Origin: Acetobacter orleanensis
GTDB taxonomy: Bacteria; Pseudomonadota; Alphaproteobacteria; Acetobacterales; Acetobacteraceae
Reading direction: 5' to 3'
Assembly (NCBI RefSeq): GCF_001581005.1
Contig: NZ_LHZV01000057.1
Coordinates: forward strand, 1 to 64,000
DNA: 64,000 nucleotides
The notes beneath the pieces were generated by a model. It saw only the letters and a program-made list of their open reading frames with translations, searched no databases and was not told where the DNA came from. How positions within the stretch are numbered: position 1 is the stretch's first letter; each line of letters begins with the position of its first letter. A program made the translations under genes and the position numbers. Positions 43,248 through 53,519 of the stretch are shown here, one piece after another.

Positions 43248-44417
43248 TCAGTCAAGCTTTGTGCATGTTGCACCGGAAAGAAGAAAACCGCACTCCAGAC
43301 GCAGCGCCTCGGCCCGGTTATGCTCCGGGTCTGTGCCGTGAGACGGGCCGGACGGCAGGGCACCCAGCGTGGCATACCCTTCTGCCCGCAGTCGGGCGGC
43401 CACCTGTTGGTCTGCATCCGGGGCGAGATAAACCCGTGGGCGGGGGGCCGCTGCCGGAATGGTGCGAAACAGCACATCCGGCCGGAAGGTCACGCCGCAA
43501 GCGGGTTCATTATCACTGGAAAGATAGCGCCCGCCACGGCCGAGCTCTTCAGCACGGCCTACGGCAAACACCGTAACGCACACGCCGGTATGATATTTCC
43601 AGCCCCGGAATTCCACCGGATCAACCGTCAGCCGCAAGTCCGGGTTGGTTTTGCGCAGGGCTTTGACGGTGGCCGCCAGCCGCTCACTAAAGACGCGGGC
43701 GCGTGGCGGCAGGCTGATATGGGCAAGTTGCTCAAGCGCCTGATCCGCTGGTCCGGTGGCACGCAGCAGGGCAATCAGTGTTTCCGCAGCAGCGCCCCCC
43801 AATTCGGCCACGGCGGCGGCATCCTTACGGTCCAGTGCGCGCATCAGCACGGGGCGTACGGAAGCGGAAATTCCGGCTTCTTCCAGCAAAGCTGGAACCA
43901 GCGGGGGCATGGTGAGGTCAAACGAGACATCCGGCACACCCAGCAGGGCCAGCGCCTCCGCCCCGACGGAAATCACTTCCGCATCCGCCTGCGGGCTGTC
44001 CGGGCCGATTAGCTCAATACCCGCCTGCATGATCTGCCGCCCGCTTTCCTCAGCCGCAGCGGGCACCACCACCACACACGCGCCAGCATAGGACACGCGC
44101 AGGGGCCGCGCCGCCGCGCCAAGACGAGTCGCGGCCATGCGGGCAATCTGGGGCGTAATATCGGGCCGCAGGACCATCATCTTGCGGGTATCCGGGTCCA
44201 TGACACGGAAGCTCTGATCCGCCAGAGTCGCGCCGGAGCCCGCCAGTAATGTCTCTTCAAACTCCATGAGCGGCGGCCGCACACGGTCATACCCGTGCGA
44301 GGCGAACACACCCATAAGGGTTGCAACCCCTTCTGCCTCGGTCCGGGCATCGGGGGTCAGAAGGTCTACAAAGCCAGCCGGGAGCAGAGCCGGGCTAAAG
44401 GGCGGGTCATCCGTCAT
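43248..44417 (-). CDS. hisZ: ATP phosphoribosyltransferase regulatory subunit HisZ
   Basis: HisZ is a histidyl-tRNA synthetase-like protein without charging activity that partners the short form of HisG in the first histidine biosynthesis step. The N-terminal class II core is seen in [20 protein letters not shown] and [16 protein letters not shown], with motif 2-like [40 protein letters not shown] near the C-terminus is also HisZ-like. The ATG at 44417 is preferred to 44453. Length 389 is standard. The histidine operon is not adjacent. Confidence 0.92.
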   Translation of the reverse strand: MTDDPPFSPALLPAGFVDLLTPDARTEAEGVATLMGVFASHGYDRVRPPLMEFEETLLAGSGATLADQSFRVMDPDTRKMMVLRPDITPQIARMAATRLGAAARPLRVSYAGACVVVVPAAAEESGRQIMQAGIELIGPDSPQADAEVISVGAEALALLGVPDVSFDLTMPPLVPALLEEAGISASVRPVLMRALDRKDAAAVAELGGAAAETLIALLRATGPADQALEQLAHISLPPRARVFSERLAATVKALRKTNPDLRLTVDPVEFRGWKYHTGVCVTVFAVGRAEELGRGGRYLSSDNEPACGVTFRPDVLFRTIPAAAPRPRVYLAPDADQQVAARLRAEGYATLGALPSGPSHGTDPEHNRAEALRLECGFLLSGATCTKLD

Positions 44418-44483
44418 GTTTCGGCCTATAGCACCGCAGGGCGCGCCCGTCATGCCTGCACGCCTGCACTTTTTTAACGCAAC

Positions 44484-45968
44484 TCACCCCTGTGGGACGC
44501 CGGGCAGCGTCTCCCACCCCGGCCCGATGACCGTAATCACCCTCCGGCCCATGCCATCAGCCCGCAGGACAATGATATTCCGGTCTTCCAGCCATTCCAC
44601 CAGACGGCGGGCACGGCCTTGGGAGGCGGTGCCGTAAACACGTGCAATTTCGGCATCAGACGGGCACGGCTGGCGGGCAATGGCGGCACGCGCCAGAAAC
44701 AGAAAAACGGATTGCAGGTCTTCGGGCAGGGCGTTGGCCAGATCTTCCGCCTGCTGCCAGTCCGATGAGGCCGACATGTCCTCACTCACACCGCTGCGGG
44801 CTGTCGCTAAAGCACGGTTGAAAGCCTTGAGGTCCAGCGCGTTTCGGCCCAACCCGGCAATACGGCAGCGCACCAGAAAATCCTGATACAGCACGGCCGG
44901 GGCGCGGAAAGAGGTTTCATCATCCGCCAGCATGTCGCGCAAAATAGCGTTCATGCGGGCTTCCCGCTCAGCCTGATCTTCCGGCGCTTCCTCCTGCGAT
45001 GGCTCGTCCTGCATGGCCGTGGCCTGAGCCTCTCCATGGGCGGCTAGCTGTGTCAGCAGGTCTGGCTGTGGCGCGGCGGGCGCTTTTCTGGGCCGGGCGA
45101 AGGTTTCCGCCAGAGGCACAGGGGCCAGAATCAGATCATGCACGGGGGCGGAGGCTGGCTCAAACGGCGTCAGCACCGGACCGGCGGAACGACTTTCCGT
45201 CTCCACCACGCCAATCCGCACCGGCATAGGTCTGCGGCTCAGGGCCGGGCCAAGGGCCACGAACGTGCCCCGCGCCAGATCCCGGAACGCTTCCGCCTGA
45301 CGGCGCTCCATGCCTAGAAGGTCCGCCGCGCGGGCCATGTCGATATCCAGAAAGGTGCGGCCCATGAGGAAATTGGAGGCTTCCGCCGCCACGTTCTTCG
45401 CCAGCTTGGCCAGACGCTGGGTGGCGATAATGCCTGCAAGGCCGCGCTTGCGACCACGGCACATCAGGTTGGTCATGGCCCCAAGCGAGGCGCGGCGCGC
45501 TTCATCCGAGACCTCACCCGCCGCCGCCGGGGCAAAAAGCTGGGCCTCATCCACCACCACCAGCACGGGGTACCAATACTCCCGCGGGGCCTCGAACATA
45601 CCGCCCAGAAAAGCCGCCGCCCACTTCATCTGCTGGTCCGCATCCAGACCTTCCAGATTAAGCACAACAGAGGCGCGGTGCATCCGCATCCGCTCTCCGG
45701 CAGCATGGAGTGCCATTTCCGAGCACTCCGCGCCATCAATCACCAGATGGCCGAATTTTTCCGCCAGACTGACAAAATCACCTTCCGGGTCAATAATGGC
45801 CTGCTGCACCGTACGCGCCGACTGCTCCAGCAAGCGCCGTAGTAAATGGGATTTACCAGACCCGGAATTGCCCTGCACCAGAAGGCGGGTGGCCAGAAGT
45901 TCGGCAAGGTCCATCTGTGCCGGGCCACCCCCCGGCACATCACCCATCACGATCATATTGCTGCTCAT
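44484..45968 (-). CDS. HerA-like P-loop ATPase (DUF853/DUF87 type)
   Basis: An FtsK/HerA-type ATPase with Walker A VQGNSGSGKSHLLRRLLEQ, Walker B VLVVVDEAQLFAP and GRKRGLAGIIATQRLAKLAK, as expected for HerA motifs. The C-terminal third is a charged region followed by a winged-helix-like segment (PSDAEIARVYGTASQGRARR). The family acts on DNA in an oligomeric ring; the specific role here is unknown. It is probably not a defence NurA-HerA pair, since the partner is absent. The ATG at 45968 overlaps the flavoprotein stop by four bases. Confidence 0.86.
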   Translation of the reverse strand: MSSNMIVMGDVPGGGPAQMDLAELLATRLLVQGNSGSGKSHLLRRLLEQSARTVQQAIIDPEGDFVSLAEKFGHLVIDGAECSEMALHAAGERMRMHRASVVLNLEGLDADQQMKWAAAFLGGMFEAPREYWYPVLVVVDEAQLFAPAAAGEVSDEARRASLGAMTNLMCRGRKRGLAGIIATQRLAKLAKNVAAEASNFLMGRTFLDIDMARAADLLGMERRQAEAFRDLARGTFVALGPALSRRPMPVRIGVVETESRSAGPVLTPFEPASAPVHDLILAPVPLAETFARPRKAPAAPQPDLLTQLAAHGEAQATAMQDEPSQEEAPEDQAEREARMNAILRDMLADDETSFRAPAVLYQDFLVRCRIAGLGRNALDLKAFNRALATARSGVSEDMSASSDWQQAEDLANALPEDLQSVFLFLARAAIARQPCPSDAEIARVYGTASQGRARRLVEWLEDRNIIVLRADGMGRRVITVIGPGWETLPGVPQG

Positions 45969-47218
45969 AGGGGCATCCGATACCGCTCCGGATGGGTCTC
46001 CCGCAACCATGCAAGCGCCCCCTGCGCAGCGCCTCGCCCGGTTGCGAGACATGCGTGCAGTAGATAGCCGCCGGTCGGGGCCTCCCAGTCCAGCATTTCT
46101 CCCGCAGCAAAAACACCGGGTAACGCACGCAGCATCAACCGGGAATCACACGCATCCTGCGCAATCCCTCCGGCTGTGGAGATGGCGCGGGCCAGAGGCT
46201 CCGCACCAGTCAGACGCACAGGCAGGGCCTTCAACCGGGCCGCCAGAGCGGGCATGGATGTCGGTACAGGTCCGGCCTCCCGCAGCAGCGCCACAGCGAC
46301 CGGCGGAAGGCGAAGGGCTTTGCGCAGTTTGTTGGACAGGCTTTCTCTCGGGCGCACAGCCGCCAGCCGTTTTGTCAGATCATCCACCGAAAGATCAGGC
46401 CGCAGGTCACACGAAAGGTCCGCCGCGCCATGCTGCGCCAGATGCTCCCGCAAAGGGGCCGACAGAGCGTAGAGCGCGCCGCCTTCCAGTCCAGAGTTTG
46501 TCACCACCAGTTCCCCGCGCACGGTCAGGCCGCCGAAGGTCAGAGCCACCGGCTTGAGCGGTGTTCCGGCAAACCGCTCCCGGACCGCGTCTGACCAGTC
46601 AACCTGAAACCCACAGTTCGCGGGACGCAGCGCCGAGACAGCAACACCCTTCTGTTCCAGCAGGGAAACCCAGCCGCCATCACTCCCCAGACGCGGCCAG
46701 CTTGCCCCGCCGAGGGCAAGAATGACGGCATCCGGTGCGGTGCATAACGGAATATCAGCCGCGTCACGCTGCTCTTGCAAAAATGTCAGGCGCCCTGCCG
46801 CATCCCAGCCCATCCAGCGGGCACGAGGATGGAGTGTGACGCCCTGCGCACGCAACCGCGCCAGCCATGCCCGCAGCAGAGGAGACGCCTTCATGGCACG
46901 GGGAAAAATACGACCGGATGAGCCGACAAAACTCTCCTGCCCCAGTGCCTCCATCCAGTGCTGGATATCCTCCGTTGTCCATGCGGCCAGAAAGGACGCA
47001 AGCCACGGTGTGGCCTGCGCATAGCGGGTCAGGAATTTTTCTGCGGGTTCGGAGTGGGTAATATTCAGCCCGCCACGCCCGGCCATCAGCAATTTCCGGC
47101 CAAGGCTTGGCATGGCGTCCACAACCTGCACAGCGCAGCCTGTGGCAGACAGCACCTCGGCGGCGGCCAGTCCGGCTGGCCCGCCGCCGATCACAACAAC
47201 ACGAAACGGATGCGTCAT
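45965..47218 (-). CDS. HI0933-like NAD(P)/FAD-dependent flavoprotein
   Basis: The FAD-binding motif is VVVIGGGPAGLAAAEVLSATG, followed by GRKLLMAGRGGLNITHSEP, the HI0933/BaiN family signature. LALGGASWPRLGSDGGW and the closing GVFAAGEMLDWEAPTGGYLL are typical. Relatives reduce flavin or steroid-like substrates, but the substrate is not known here. The ATG at 47218 is correct; 53 upstream codons are unsupported. It overlaps the HerA-like gene start, suggesting co-translation, and lies 46 bases after trpA. Confidence 0.93.
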   Translation of the reverse strand: MTHPFRVVVIGGGPAGLAAAEVLSATGCAVQVVDAMPSLGRKLLMAGRGGLNITHSEPAEKFLTRYAQATPWLASFLAAWTTEDIQHWMEALGQESFVGSSGRIFPRAMKASPLLRAWLARLRAQGVTLHPRARWMGWDAAGRLTFLQEQRDAADIPLCTAPDAVILALGGASWPRLGSDGGWVSLLEQKGVAVSALRPANCGFQVDWSDAVRERFAGTPLKPVALTFGGLTVRGELVVTNSGLEGGALYALSAPLREHLAQHGAADLSCDLRPDLSVDDLTKRLAAVRPRESLSNKLRKALRLPPVAVALLREAGPVPTSMPALAARLKALPVRLTGAEPLARAISTAGGIAQDACDSRLMLRALPGVFAAGEMLDWEAPTGGYLLHACLATGRGAAQGALAWLRETHPERYRMPL

Positions 47219-47264
47219 GCCTGCGGGGCTGAACCGGAAACGGGCAGATAGGAAAAAAGACAGG

Positions 47265-48110
47265 TCATCCCGCCTTTTTCTCCCCGGTTTTGCCCTTGGC
47301 GCGCACAGCGGCCGCCAACGCTTTGATCTGTTCCAGCACATGTGGCAGGGTCTGGTCCGTCGCACGGCCCTCCGCATCCAGCGTATCCGCCAGCGTGGAG
47401 AGCAGTGCGGAGGCCACTACAGCCCCGTCCGCAATATGTGCTGCCGTGGCGGCCTGTTCCGGCGTGCGGATGCCAAAGCCAATGGCAATCGGCAGGTCCG
47501 TCGCGGCACGGAGGCGCGGAAGAACCGCCTGCAAATCATCAGCGCTTGCGGTGCGGGTGCCGGTAATGCCGGTAATGCTGACATAATAAACAAAGCCGGA
47601 CGCATGGGAGAGCACATACCGCAGGCGCTCGTCCGACGTGGTGGGGGCCACCAGACGAATGATATCAAGACCCGCATCCTGTGCGGGCTGTTCCAGAATA
47701 TCGGCTTCTTCCGGTGGCAGATCGACCAGAATTAGACCGTCCACACCTGCTTTAGCGGCATCCGTGCAGAAGCGGGCGTGGCCATAGGCTTCCACAGGGT
47801 TGAGGTAGCCCATCAGGATGATAGGCGTTTCCTGATCCTGCTCACGGAAGGCCGCAATCATTTTCAGCACACCCGCCAGAGTAGCCCCGGCCTTCAGCCC
47901 ACGGCGAGCCGCAAGCTGGATCACCGGACCATCGGCGGAGGGATCGGAAAACGGCATTCCGACTTCAATCAGGTCCGCCCCGGCAGCGGGCATGGCCTTC
48001 AGCAGCGCCAGAGAGGTGTCCAGATCCGGGTCAAACGCTTCCAGATACGGGATCAGCGCGCCACGACCCTGTGCGGCCAGTGCTTTGAAACGGGCGGCAA
48101 TACGGCTCAC
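47265..48110 (-). CDS. trpA: Tryptophan synthase alpha chain
   Basis: TrpA releases indole from indole-3-glycerol phosphate. Key motifs are [20 protein letters not shown] near the start, [19 protein letters not shown] (catalytic Glu and phosphate region), [33 protein letters not shown] and [14 protein letters not shown]. The 281-residue length fits. It overlaps the trpB stop by four bases, the usual translational coupling of the two chains. Confidence 0.97.
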   Translation of the reverse strand: MSRIAARFKALAAQGRGALIPYLEAFDPDLDTSLALLKAMPAAGADLIEVGMPFSDPSADGPVIQLAARRGLKAGATLAGVLKMIAAFREQDQETPIILMGYLNPVEAYGHARFCTDAAKAGVDGLILVDLPPEEADILEQPAQDAGLDIIRLVAPTTSDERLRYVLSHASGFVYYVSITGITGTRTASADDLQAVLPRLRAATDLPIAIGFGIRTPEQAATAAHIADGAVVASALLSTLADTLDAEGRATDQTLPHVLEQIKALAAAVRAKGKTGEKKAG

Positions 48111-49354
48111 AGCTTCACTCCCAGATGCTCGGCAACAGTGAAAATATCTTTATCGCCCCGACCGGAGATATTGACGACCAGCAGGGTTTCCTTTGGCAGG
48201 GTGGGCGCGATCTTGGCGGCGTAGGCAATGGCGTGGGCAGATTCCAGTGCTGGAATAATACCCTCCGTGCGGGTGCACAGCTCAAAGGCTTTCAGAGCCT
48301 CATCATCCGTAGCGCCGACATACTCCGCGCGCCCAATATCACTCAGCCAAGAATGCTCCGGCCCGACACCCGGATAATCCAGACCGGCGCTGATGGAATG
48401 GGCCTCATCAATCTGCCCATCCGCATTTTGCAGCAGATAAGTGCGGTTTCCATGCAGCACACCGGGGCGGCCACGCTCAATAGAGGCCGCCGTTTTGCCG
48501 CTATCGAGACCACAGCCTGCTGCTTCCACCCCGATCAAGCGCACGGAGGCATCATCCAGAAACGGATGGAAAATCCCCATGGCGTTGGAGCCCCCGCCAA
48601 TGGCGGCCACAATCACATCCGGCAGGCGACCTTCCTGCGCCTGCATCTGCTCCTTCGTTTCCTCACCAATCACGCTCTGAAAATCGCGCACCATGGCCGG
48701 ATATGGATGCGGACCCGCCACAGTGCCCACCAGAAAATAGGTGTCTGCGATATTGGCCACCCAGTCGCGCATGGCTTCATTCATGGCATCTTTGAGGGTT
48801 CCGGCTCCGGCGGTTACGGGCACCACCTCCGCCCCCAGCAGACGCATACGGAACACGTTGGGCTTCTGCCGCTCAACGTCTGTCGCCCCCATGTAAATCA
48901 CGCATTTCAGGCCAAATAGCGCGCAGACCGTGGCGGTCGCCACCCCATGCTGCCCGGCCCCTGTTTCCGCAACAATCCGGGTGCGACCCATGCGGCGGGC
49001 CAGAAGAATCTGCCCCATGACGTTATTGAGCTTGTGGGAGCCGGTATGGTTCAGCTCTTCGCGCTTCATGTAAATTTTGGCGCCACCAAGTTCTTCCGTC
49101 ATACGGCGGGCAAACCAGAGGGGGCTGGGGCGGCCGACATAGTCTCGCAGATAGAAATCCAGCTCTTTATGGAACGCGGAATCTGCTTTGGCGGTCTCAT
49201 ACGCCTTATCCAATTCCAGCAGCAGGGGCATGAGGGTTTCCGCAACAAAACGGCCACCATAGCGCCCGCCAAAATGGCCGCGCTCATCCGGCCCGTTCCG
49301 GAGAGAATTGGGCTGAGTTGCTGCCGCGCGGTGCTGTGCTGCCGGATCTGCCAT
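48107..49354 (-). CDS. trpB: Tryptophan synthase beta chain
   Basis: TrpB condenses indole with serine using PLP. The PLP lysine is in [14 protein letters not shown], the phosphate-binding loop is [15 protein letters not shown], and [16 protein letters not shown] is the N-terminal signature. The start [10 protein letters not shown] at 49354 gives 415 residues, the normal size; the frame extends 72 codons upstream without homology. TrpF is not adjacent as it is in many alphaproteobacteria. No Trp attenuator with tandem Trp codons is visible upstream. Confidence 0.97.
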   Translation of the reverse strand: MADPAAQHRAAATQPNSLRNGPDERGHFGGRYGGRFVAETLMPLLLELDKAYETAKADSAFHKELDFYLRDYVGRPSPLWFARRMTEELGGAKIYMKREELNHTGSHKLNNVMGQILLARRMGRTRIVAETGAGQHGVATATVCALFGLKCVIYMGATDVERQKPNVFRMRLLGAEVVPVTAGAGTLKDAMNEAMRDWVANIADTYFLVGTVAGPHPYPAMVRDFQSVIGEETKEQMQAQEGRLPDVIVAAIGGGSNAMGIFHPFLDDASVRLIGVEAAGCGLDSGKTAASIERGRPGVLHGNRTYLLQNADGQIDEAHSISAGLDYPGVGPEHSWLSDIGRAEYVGATDDEALKAFELCTRTEGIIPALESAHAIAYAAKIAPTLPKETLLVVNISGRGDKDIFTVAEHLGVKL

Positions 49355-49701
49355 GGGTGGTTCTACCGCTCCTGATTTCTGCGTACGATGTCGGGGCACG
49401 ATGCCGAAGTGCGATGCCGGGGCCGCCCTACCCCAAAAACAGACTTCTGGCTTACCAGAAGCCGCAAGCTCTTGCCCAGAGGCCGGTTCACAAAAAACAG
49501 ACGGAGGCACCGTTACAAGAAGGGGCCTTTGCTTCAAGCAAGATGCACTGAGCTGATAGAGAGCAAACACCCGCCGAAAGTCGCTATACGGCTATTCTGG
49601 ACTGTCACTTGTCACTGTCGTGCCGGTCTGGTCATATCTGCGGTGCCCGCGCTGCGGGAGCGCATTAGAATGACACGATAAGACCGCCCTAGGAGATGTC
49701 C
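49355..49701. other. Divergent gap between trpB and corA
   Basis: No gene is convincing; the open frame on the minus strand is an in-frame extension of trpB without homology. The last 20 bases hold AGGAG, the corA ribosome site. A hairpin-like CCCGCGCTGCGGG occurs near 49648. I see no riboswitch. Confidence 0.5.
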
Positions 49702-50874
49702 ATGTTTCTGGCCCACAAGCCCGGTGCCCCTGCACGGGCCATTGAAAGTGAGGCCGATGCGGAAGGTGTTGCATGGATTGACCTGCTAAACCCCTCGCAG
49801 GAGGAGCAGGATCTGGCGGCCCGTATCTGTGGCCAGCCACTCCCCACACTGGATGACCTTAACGAGATTGAAAGCTCCTCACGCATCAGCGTGCGTAATG
49901 GCGCGGCGTTTCTCTCCACCCCCCTGCTCAAAAAAACAGGGCTGGAGTTTGAGGCATTTCCGGTTGGTTTTGTGCTCACCGCAGAACGGCTGATTACCAT
50001 CCGGTACCAGCCCTACCCGTCTTTTGAAAATGTGGCGCAGCTTGTTGCTGAACATATCCTGCCCCCCGCACCTGCCGCGACCCCCGCACCCAGCACAGTT
50101 GTGACACCCCACCAGAAAGAGACCTCCACCCCGGACACAGAGGCTCCCCCGCAAACACTGGTGGCTGCTGCCATTGGCCCCGGTGAAGTGCTGGTGGCTC
50201 TGATTGAAACCATTGTAGACCGGCTGGCCGATATTCTGGAAAGCGTTGGCATGTTGTTGGACAAACTGTCCCGCGACATTTTCAAGCGGCGACAAAACGC
50301 ACCCGCCGTACGGAGCATTGCCGCATGGCAGCGGGAATTGCTGGAACGTGTTGGCAGTTCGGGTGACCTATGCTCCCGTGTGCGGGATACATTGCTGGGC
50401 CTGGAGCGCATCACGATTTTTCTGAGTGAAAGTAAAAAGGACGGCATGGCCCCCGCCTCTGGCCTGCCTGTTTCCGCCCGGCATTTTGATGCAGGCGTGA
50501 CGACACTCCCGACGGCAAACGCGCCCTACGCGCTGTCCGGCGCACTTCGCTCCCGCATGGCCACAGCCAACCGGGATCTGGCCTCCCTGAGTGACTATGT
50601 TTCTCAGGCAGCCAGCAAGGTCGAATTTCTGCTGGATGCGACGTTAGGCTTTATCAGCATTGAGCAGAATGGCATGATGAAGGTGCTCACCGTTGTCAGC
50701 TTCATCGGCGTGGCACCCACCCTGATTGCCGGGGTTTATGGGATGAATTTCAAGGACATTCCGGAACTTAGCTGGTCCTTCGGCTATTGGTATTCACTCG
50801 GACTTATGGTCGCATCCGTCGCCTTACCGCTGCTGTGGTTCTGGCGCAAAGGATGGCTTGGAGGCATTAAATGA
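49702..50874 (+). CDS. CorA-type divalent cation transporter
   Basis: The protein has a long cytoplasmic N-terminal domain and two C-terminal membrane helices with the signature GMN motif (IAGVYGMNFKDIPE). NGMMKVLTVVSFIGVAPTLI is the first membrane helix, and YWYSLGLMVASVALPLLWFW the second. It probably carries magnesium or a related cation. A proline-rich insertion (AATPAPSTVVTPHQKETSTP) interrupts the N-terminal domain, unlike E. coli CorA. Start 49702 has AGGAG six bases upstream; 49696 would sit on the ribosome site. The stop overlaps the next gene. Confidence 0.93.
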   Translation: MFLAHKPGAPARAIESEADAEGVAWIDLLNPSQEEQDLAARICGQPLPTLDDLNEIESSSRISVRNGAAFLSTPLLKKTGLEFEAFPVGFVLTAERLITIRYQPYPSFENVAQLVAEHILPPAPAATPAPSTVVTPHQKETSTPDTEAPPQTLVAAAIGPGEVLVALIETIVDRLADILESVGMLLDKLSRDIFKRRQNAPAVRSIAAWQRELLERVGSSGDLCSRVRDTLLGLERITIFLSESKKDGMAPASGLPVSARHFDAGVTTLPTANAPYALSGALRSRMATANRDLASLSDYVSQAASKVEFLLDATLGFISIEQNGMMKVLTVVSFIGVAPTLIAGVYGMNFKDIPELSWSFGYWYSLGLMVASVALPLLWFWRKGWLGGIK

Positions 50875-51464
50875 CGCACCGCACACAGTTTCTCCGCACT
50901 CCCCAAGTGCTCGTAAGCCGCTCGGTAAAAATCATGCGCCGTGCACTAGCAGTCGGGATTGCCTGCCTTATGGGACTGGTTGGCAGTCAGAACAGTTGGG
51001 CCGCCTCCAAACCCGCACCTGTACCCGATCAGACTGCCTATCAGACGCTCTTCAACCAACTGAGTGCGGAACCACTGCGCTACGGTGGCCTTGTCTCTGC
51101 GCGGAACAACCGCATTCTGGTTGGGCTGCACCCCACTGGACCGGGCACTGTGGCTGGCGAGATGATGCGACTGGATTCCGCCATGCGCCCGCTGGATGCC
51201 GGGCCGATAACCGGCACGTTGACACCGCCGACATCAACTCAGCTAAGCCACTGCCACCTGAAGGTAACTCTGTCCGACCGGGATATTCTGCTGGATGGCC
51301 CGTGTTCGGGCAATCTGCTCTCCGGCGTGCTCACCTCCCACCCCAAGCCGAGCCAACTATGGTCTCAGGTTACAAACTTCATCTCGCCTGATACCTCGGT
51401 TTCTCAGTATTGGCTTAGCCGGGACACGTGGCAGGCGGCCATCACACCCAGCCTCGCCCACTAA
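50871..51464 (+). CDS. Exported protein of unknown function coupled to CorA-type gene
   Basis: This 197-residue protein has an N-terminal hydrophobic signal (RALAVGIACLMGLVGSQNSWA) and probable cleavage after AWAAS-like residues. The mature part has two cysteines (SHCHLKVTL and DGPCSGNL) that could form a disulfide in the periplasm. I do not recognise the family. Its start overlaps the corA stop (ATGA), so it is co-translated and may serve cation uptake, but this is only context. The alternative start MRRALAV (50934) gives a shorter signal. Confidence 0.75.
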   Translation: MTHRTQFLRTPQVLVSRSVKIMRRALAVGIACLMGLVGSQNSWAASKPAPVPDQTAYQTLFNQLSAEPLRYGGLVSARNNRILVGLHPTGPGTVAGEMMRLDSAMRPLDAGPITGTLTPPTSTQLSHCHLKVTLSDRDILLDGPCSGNLLSGVLTSHPKPSQLWSQVTNFISPDTSVSQYWLSRDTWQAAITPSLAH

Positions 51465-51469
51465 CGCTT

Positions 51470-51532
51470 GTCAAAGTCTGGCGCTCTGTCACAGTCCGGC
51501 GCTCTGTCAAAGTCTGGTTGACGAACCAGACT
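51470..51532 (+). repeat. 18-bp tandem repeat with 3' hairpin
   Basis: Two 18-base units GTCAAAGTCTGGCGCTCT and GTCACAGTCCGGCGCTCT are followed by a partial third (GTCAAAGTCTGGTTG). The last part folds as AGTCTGGTT-gacg-AACCAGACT (51511-51532). It starts six bases after the upstream stop and could be a transcription end without a T-run. Confidence 0.7.
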
Positions 51533-51723
51533 TACGGATTTATTCTCCGCCTCCAGAACTGGCTGACTTCACCTGTCCAGTCCTTCCCCCTCTGTCAGGA
51601 TCATCCTGCTATCCGGGCCGCTGTGGCGCACATATGCTGTGTCACCCCGTGTTTCCGGGCTTTGCGCAAGACTGGTTCGGACCCTCCCCTTTGTAAACTA
51701 TTTGCCAGTCAGGGCATTCCTAA

Positions 51724-53019
51724 ATGCATCTTGCGGAACTCAAGGCCAAGTCTCCGGCCGATCTTCTGGCCTGTGCCGAAGACCTGAATATCGAAAACGC
51801 ATCGTCCCTGCGCAAGCAGGATATGATGTTCGCCATTCTCAAGGCGCTGGCCGATAATGACCAGGCGATCTATGGTGATGGCACCCTCGAGATCCTGCAT
51901 GACGGGTTCGGCTACCTCCGCTCTCCCGAATCAAACTACCTCCCCGGTCCGGATGATATTTATATCTCCCCCGTTCAGGTGCGCCGCTTTGCCCTGCGGA
52001 CGGGTGATACGGTTGAAGGGCAGATCCGCGCCCCGCGGGACGGAGAACGCTATTTTTCCCTGCTGAAAATCAACACCATCAATTTTGAAGCCCCGGAAGC
52101 CGTCCGGCATCGCATCAACTTTGATAACCTCACACCGCTCTACCCAGAGCGCCGCCTGCAGATGGAAGTGGAAAGCGCTGCCCCGCCGGTAAGTGACGCC
52201 AAGGGCAAAAAGGGCAAGAGCACACAGGATTTCACGCCCCGCGTGATTGATCTGGTCGCGCCCATCGGCATGGGCCAGCGCGCCCTGATTGTCGCCCCGC
52301 CCCGCACCGGTAAGACGGTCATGCTGCAAAGCATTGCCTCCTCCATTTCCGCCAACCATCCAGAATGCTTCCTGATCGTGCTGCTGATTGACGAGCGCCC
52401 GGAAGAAGTGACGGACATGGCCCGCTCCGTGCGGGGTGAAGTGATTTCCTCCACCTTTGATGAACCCGCCCACCGCCACGTGCAGGTGACGGAAATGGTG
52501 TTGGAAAAAGCCAAGCGTCTGGTGGAACACAAGCGCGATGTGGTGATCCTGCTGGACTCCATCACCCGTCTGGCCCGCGCCTACAACACGGTTGTGCCGT
52601 CATCCGGCAAGGTGCTGACCGGTGGTGTGGATGCCAACGCCCTCCAGCGCCCCAAGCGCTTCTTTGGTGCGGCCCGTAACATTGAAGAAGGCGGCTCTCT
52701 GACCATTATCGCCACGGCGCTGATTGATACCGGCAGCCGCATGGATGAAGTGATTTTTGAAGAGTTCAAGGGCACGGGCAACTCCGAACTGATCCTTGAC
52801 CGTAAACTGGCTGACAAGCGCACCTTCCCCGCGATTGACATCACCAAGAGCGGCACGCGTAAGGAAGAAATGCTGGTGGACCGCGCCACCCTGTCCAAAA
52901 TGTGGGTGCTGCGCCGTATTCTGGCCCCCATGGGCACGATGGATGCCATGGACTTCCTGCTGGACAAGCTTAAATACAGCAAATCCAACAATGATTTCTT
53001 CGAGGCCATGAACAACTAA
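51724..53019 (+). CDS. rho: Transcription termination factor Rho
   Basis: Rho is an RNA-dependent ATPase hexamer that ends transcripts. The N-terminal RNA-binding part starts [20 protein letters not shown], with [20 protein letters not shown] as the cold-shock-like fold. Walker A is [11 protein letters not shown], Walker [16 protein letters not shown], and the Q/R loops are in [20 protein letters not shown]. Length 431 is usual for alphaproteobacteria. A 190-base untranslated leader lies between the repeat hairpin and the ATG. A strong terminator follows. Confidence 0.97.
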   Translation: MHLAELKAKSPADLLACAEDLNIENASSLRKQDMMFAILKALADNDQAIYGDGTLEILHDGFGYLRSPESNYLPGPDDIYISPVQVRRFALRTGDTVEGQIRAPRDGERYFSLLKINTINFEAPEAVRHRINFDNLTPLYPERRLQMEVESAAPPVSDAKGKKGKSTQDFTPRVIDLVAPIGMGQRALIVAPPRTGKTVMLQSIASSISANHPECFLIVLLIDERPEEVTDMARSVRGEVISSTFDEPAHRHVQVTEMVLEKAKRLVEHKRDVVILLDSITRLARAYNTVVPSSGKVLTGGVDANALQRPKRFFGAARNIEEGGSLTIIATALIDTGSRMDEVIFEEFKGTGNSELILDRKLADKRTFPAIDITKSGTRKEEMLVDRATLSKMWVLRRILAPMGTMDAMDFLLDKLKYSKSNNDFFEAMNN

Positions 53020-53043
53020 ACGTCTGGTCCCGGACGCGTTATC

Positions 53044-53093
53044 AGACCCCGCACTGGCGGCTGCCTTCAGCCTGCTGCTGCGGGGTCTTTTTT
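53044..53093 (+). terminator. Terminator of rho, overlapping the 3' end of the TusA-like gene
   Basis: AGACCCCGCA (53044-53053) pairs with TGCGGGGTCT (53079-53088), followed by TTTTTT. The right arm and T-run lie within the last codons of the minus-strand TusA-like gene. Confidence 0.9.
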
Positions 53094-53363
53094 CTGGATT
53101 GTCAGCACAATGCTGCCATCCTCTTCCGTCTGTTCAGCCAACACAGCGTGGCCTAATGCCAGCACGGACCGGCGGACATTCCGGTGTGGTTCCTCCCCCC
53201 GCAACCGCACGGCCAGCAGACGCCCTGCCTCCAACACGTCCAACGCCAGACGAGTGCGCACAAATGTCATAGGGCATTTTTCATGGGTAATATCGAGCCC
53301 GAACGGCGCAGCATCCGATGGCTCTGGTGCCGGAATTGCTGACGGGTCTTTTGTATTTTGCAT
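53067..53363 (-). CDS. TusA-like sulfurtransferase family protein
   Basis: This 98-residue TusA-fold protein has the conserved Cys-Pro motif in DITHEKCPMTFVRTRLALDV, where the cysteine carries persulfide in relatives. LRGEEPHRNVRRSVLALGH completes the fold. TusA homologues deliver sulfur for tRNA thiolation or other sulfur routes; which one here is unknown. An N-terminal proline-rich extension is present. The C-terminal codons coincide with the rho terminator hairpin. Confidence 0.88.
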   Translation of the reverse strand: MQNTKDPSAIPAPEPSDAAPFGLDITHEKCPMTFVRTRLALDVLEAGRLLAVRLRGEEPHRNVRRSVLALGHAVLAEQTEEDGSIVLTIQKKDPAAAG

Positions 53364-53519
53364 AAACCATCCTCATCACACCCACCGGGCCAACGGCAGA
53401 AATCATTTGAAATCAGACCTTAAAAAACCTGCGCGTCTGTGTAAAATTGGACAACCCTCTCCCTTTTCGGCTACCAGATGTTTCATGCATGCAGGTGGTA
53501 ACAAGCAGGATTTGCGCCC

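Noticed and set aside
43172-43477. 102-residue N-terminal extension of PurA
   Set aside because: The extension has no homology, contains the hisZ terminator and overlaps hisZ.
44484-45968. HerA-like ATPase as part of a phage-defence system
   Set aside because: No NurA-like nuclease or other defence gene is nearby; neighbours are housekeeping genes and it overlaps a flavoprotein gene.
49355-49570. 72-residue N-terminal extension of TrpB
   Set aside because: TrpB normally begins shortly before the GRYGGRF motif; the extra residues look non-coding.
51470-51532. Tandem repeats as a CRISPR array
   Set aside because: Units are contiguous with no spacers, and no cas genes are present.
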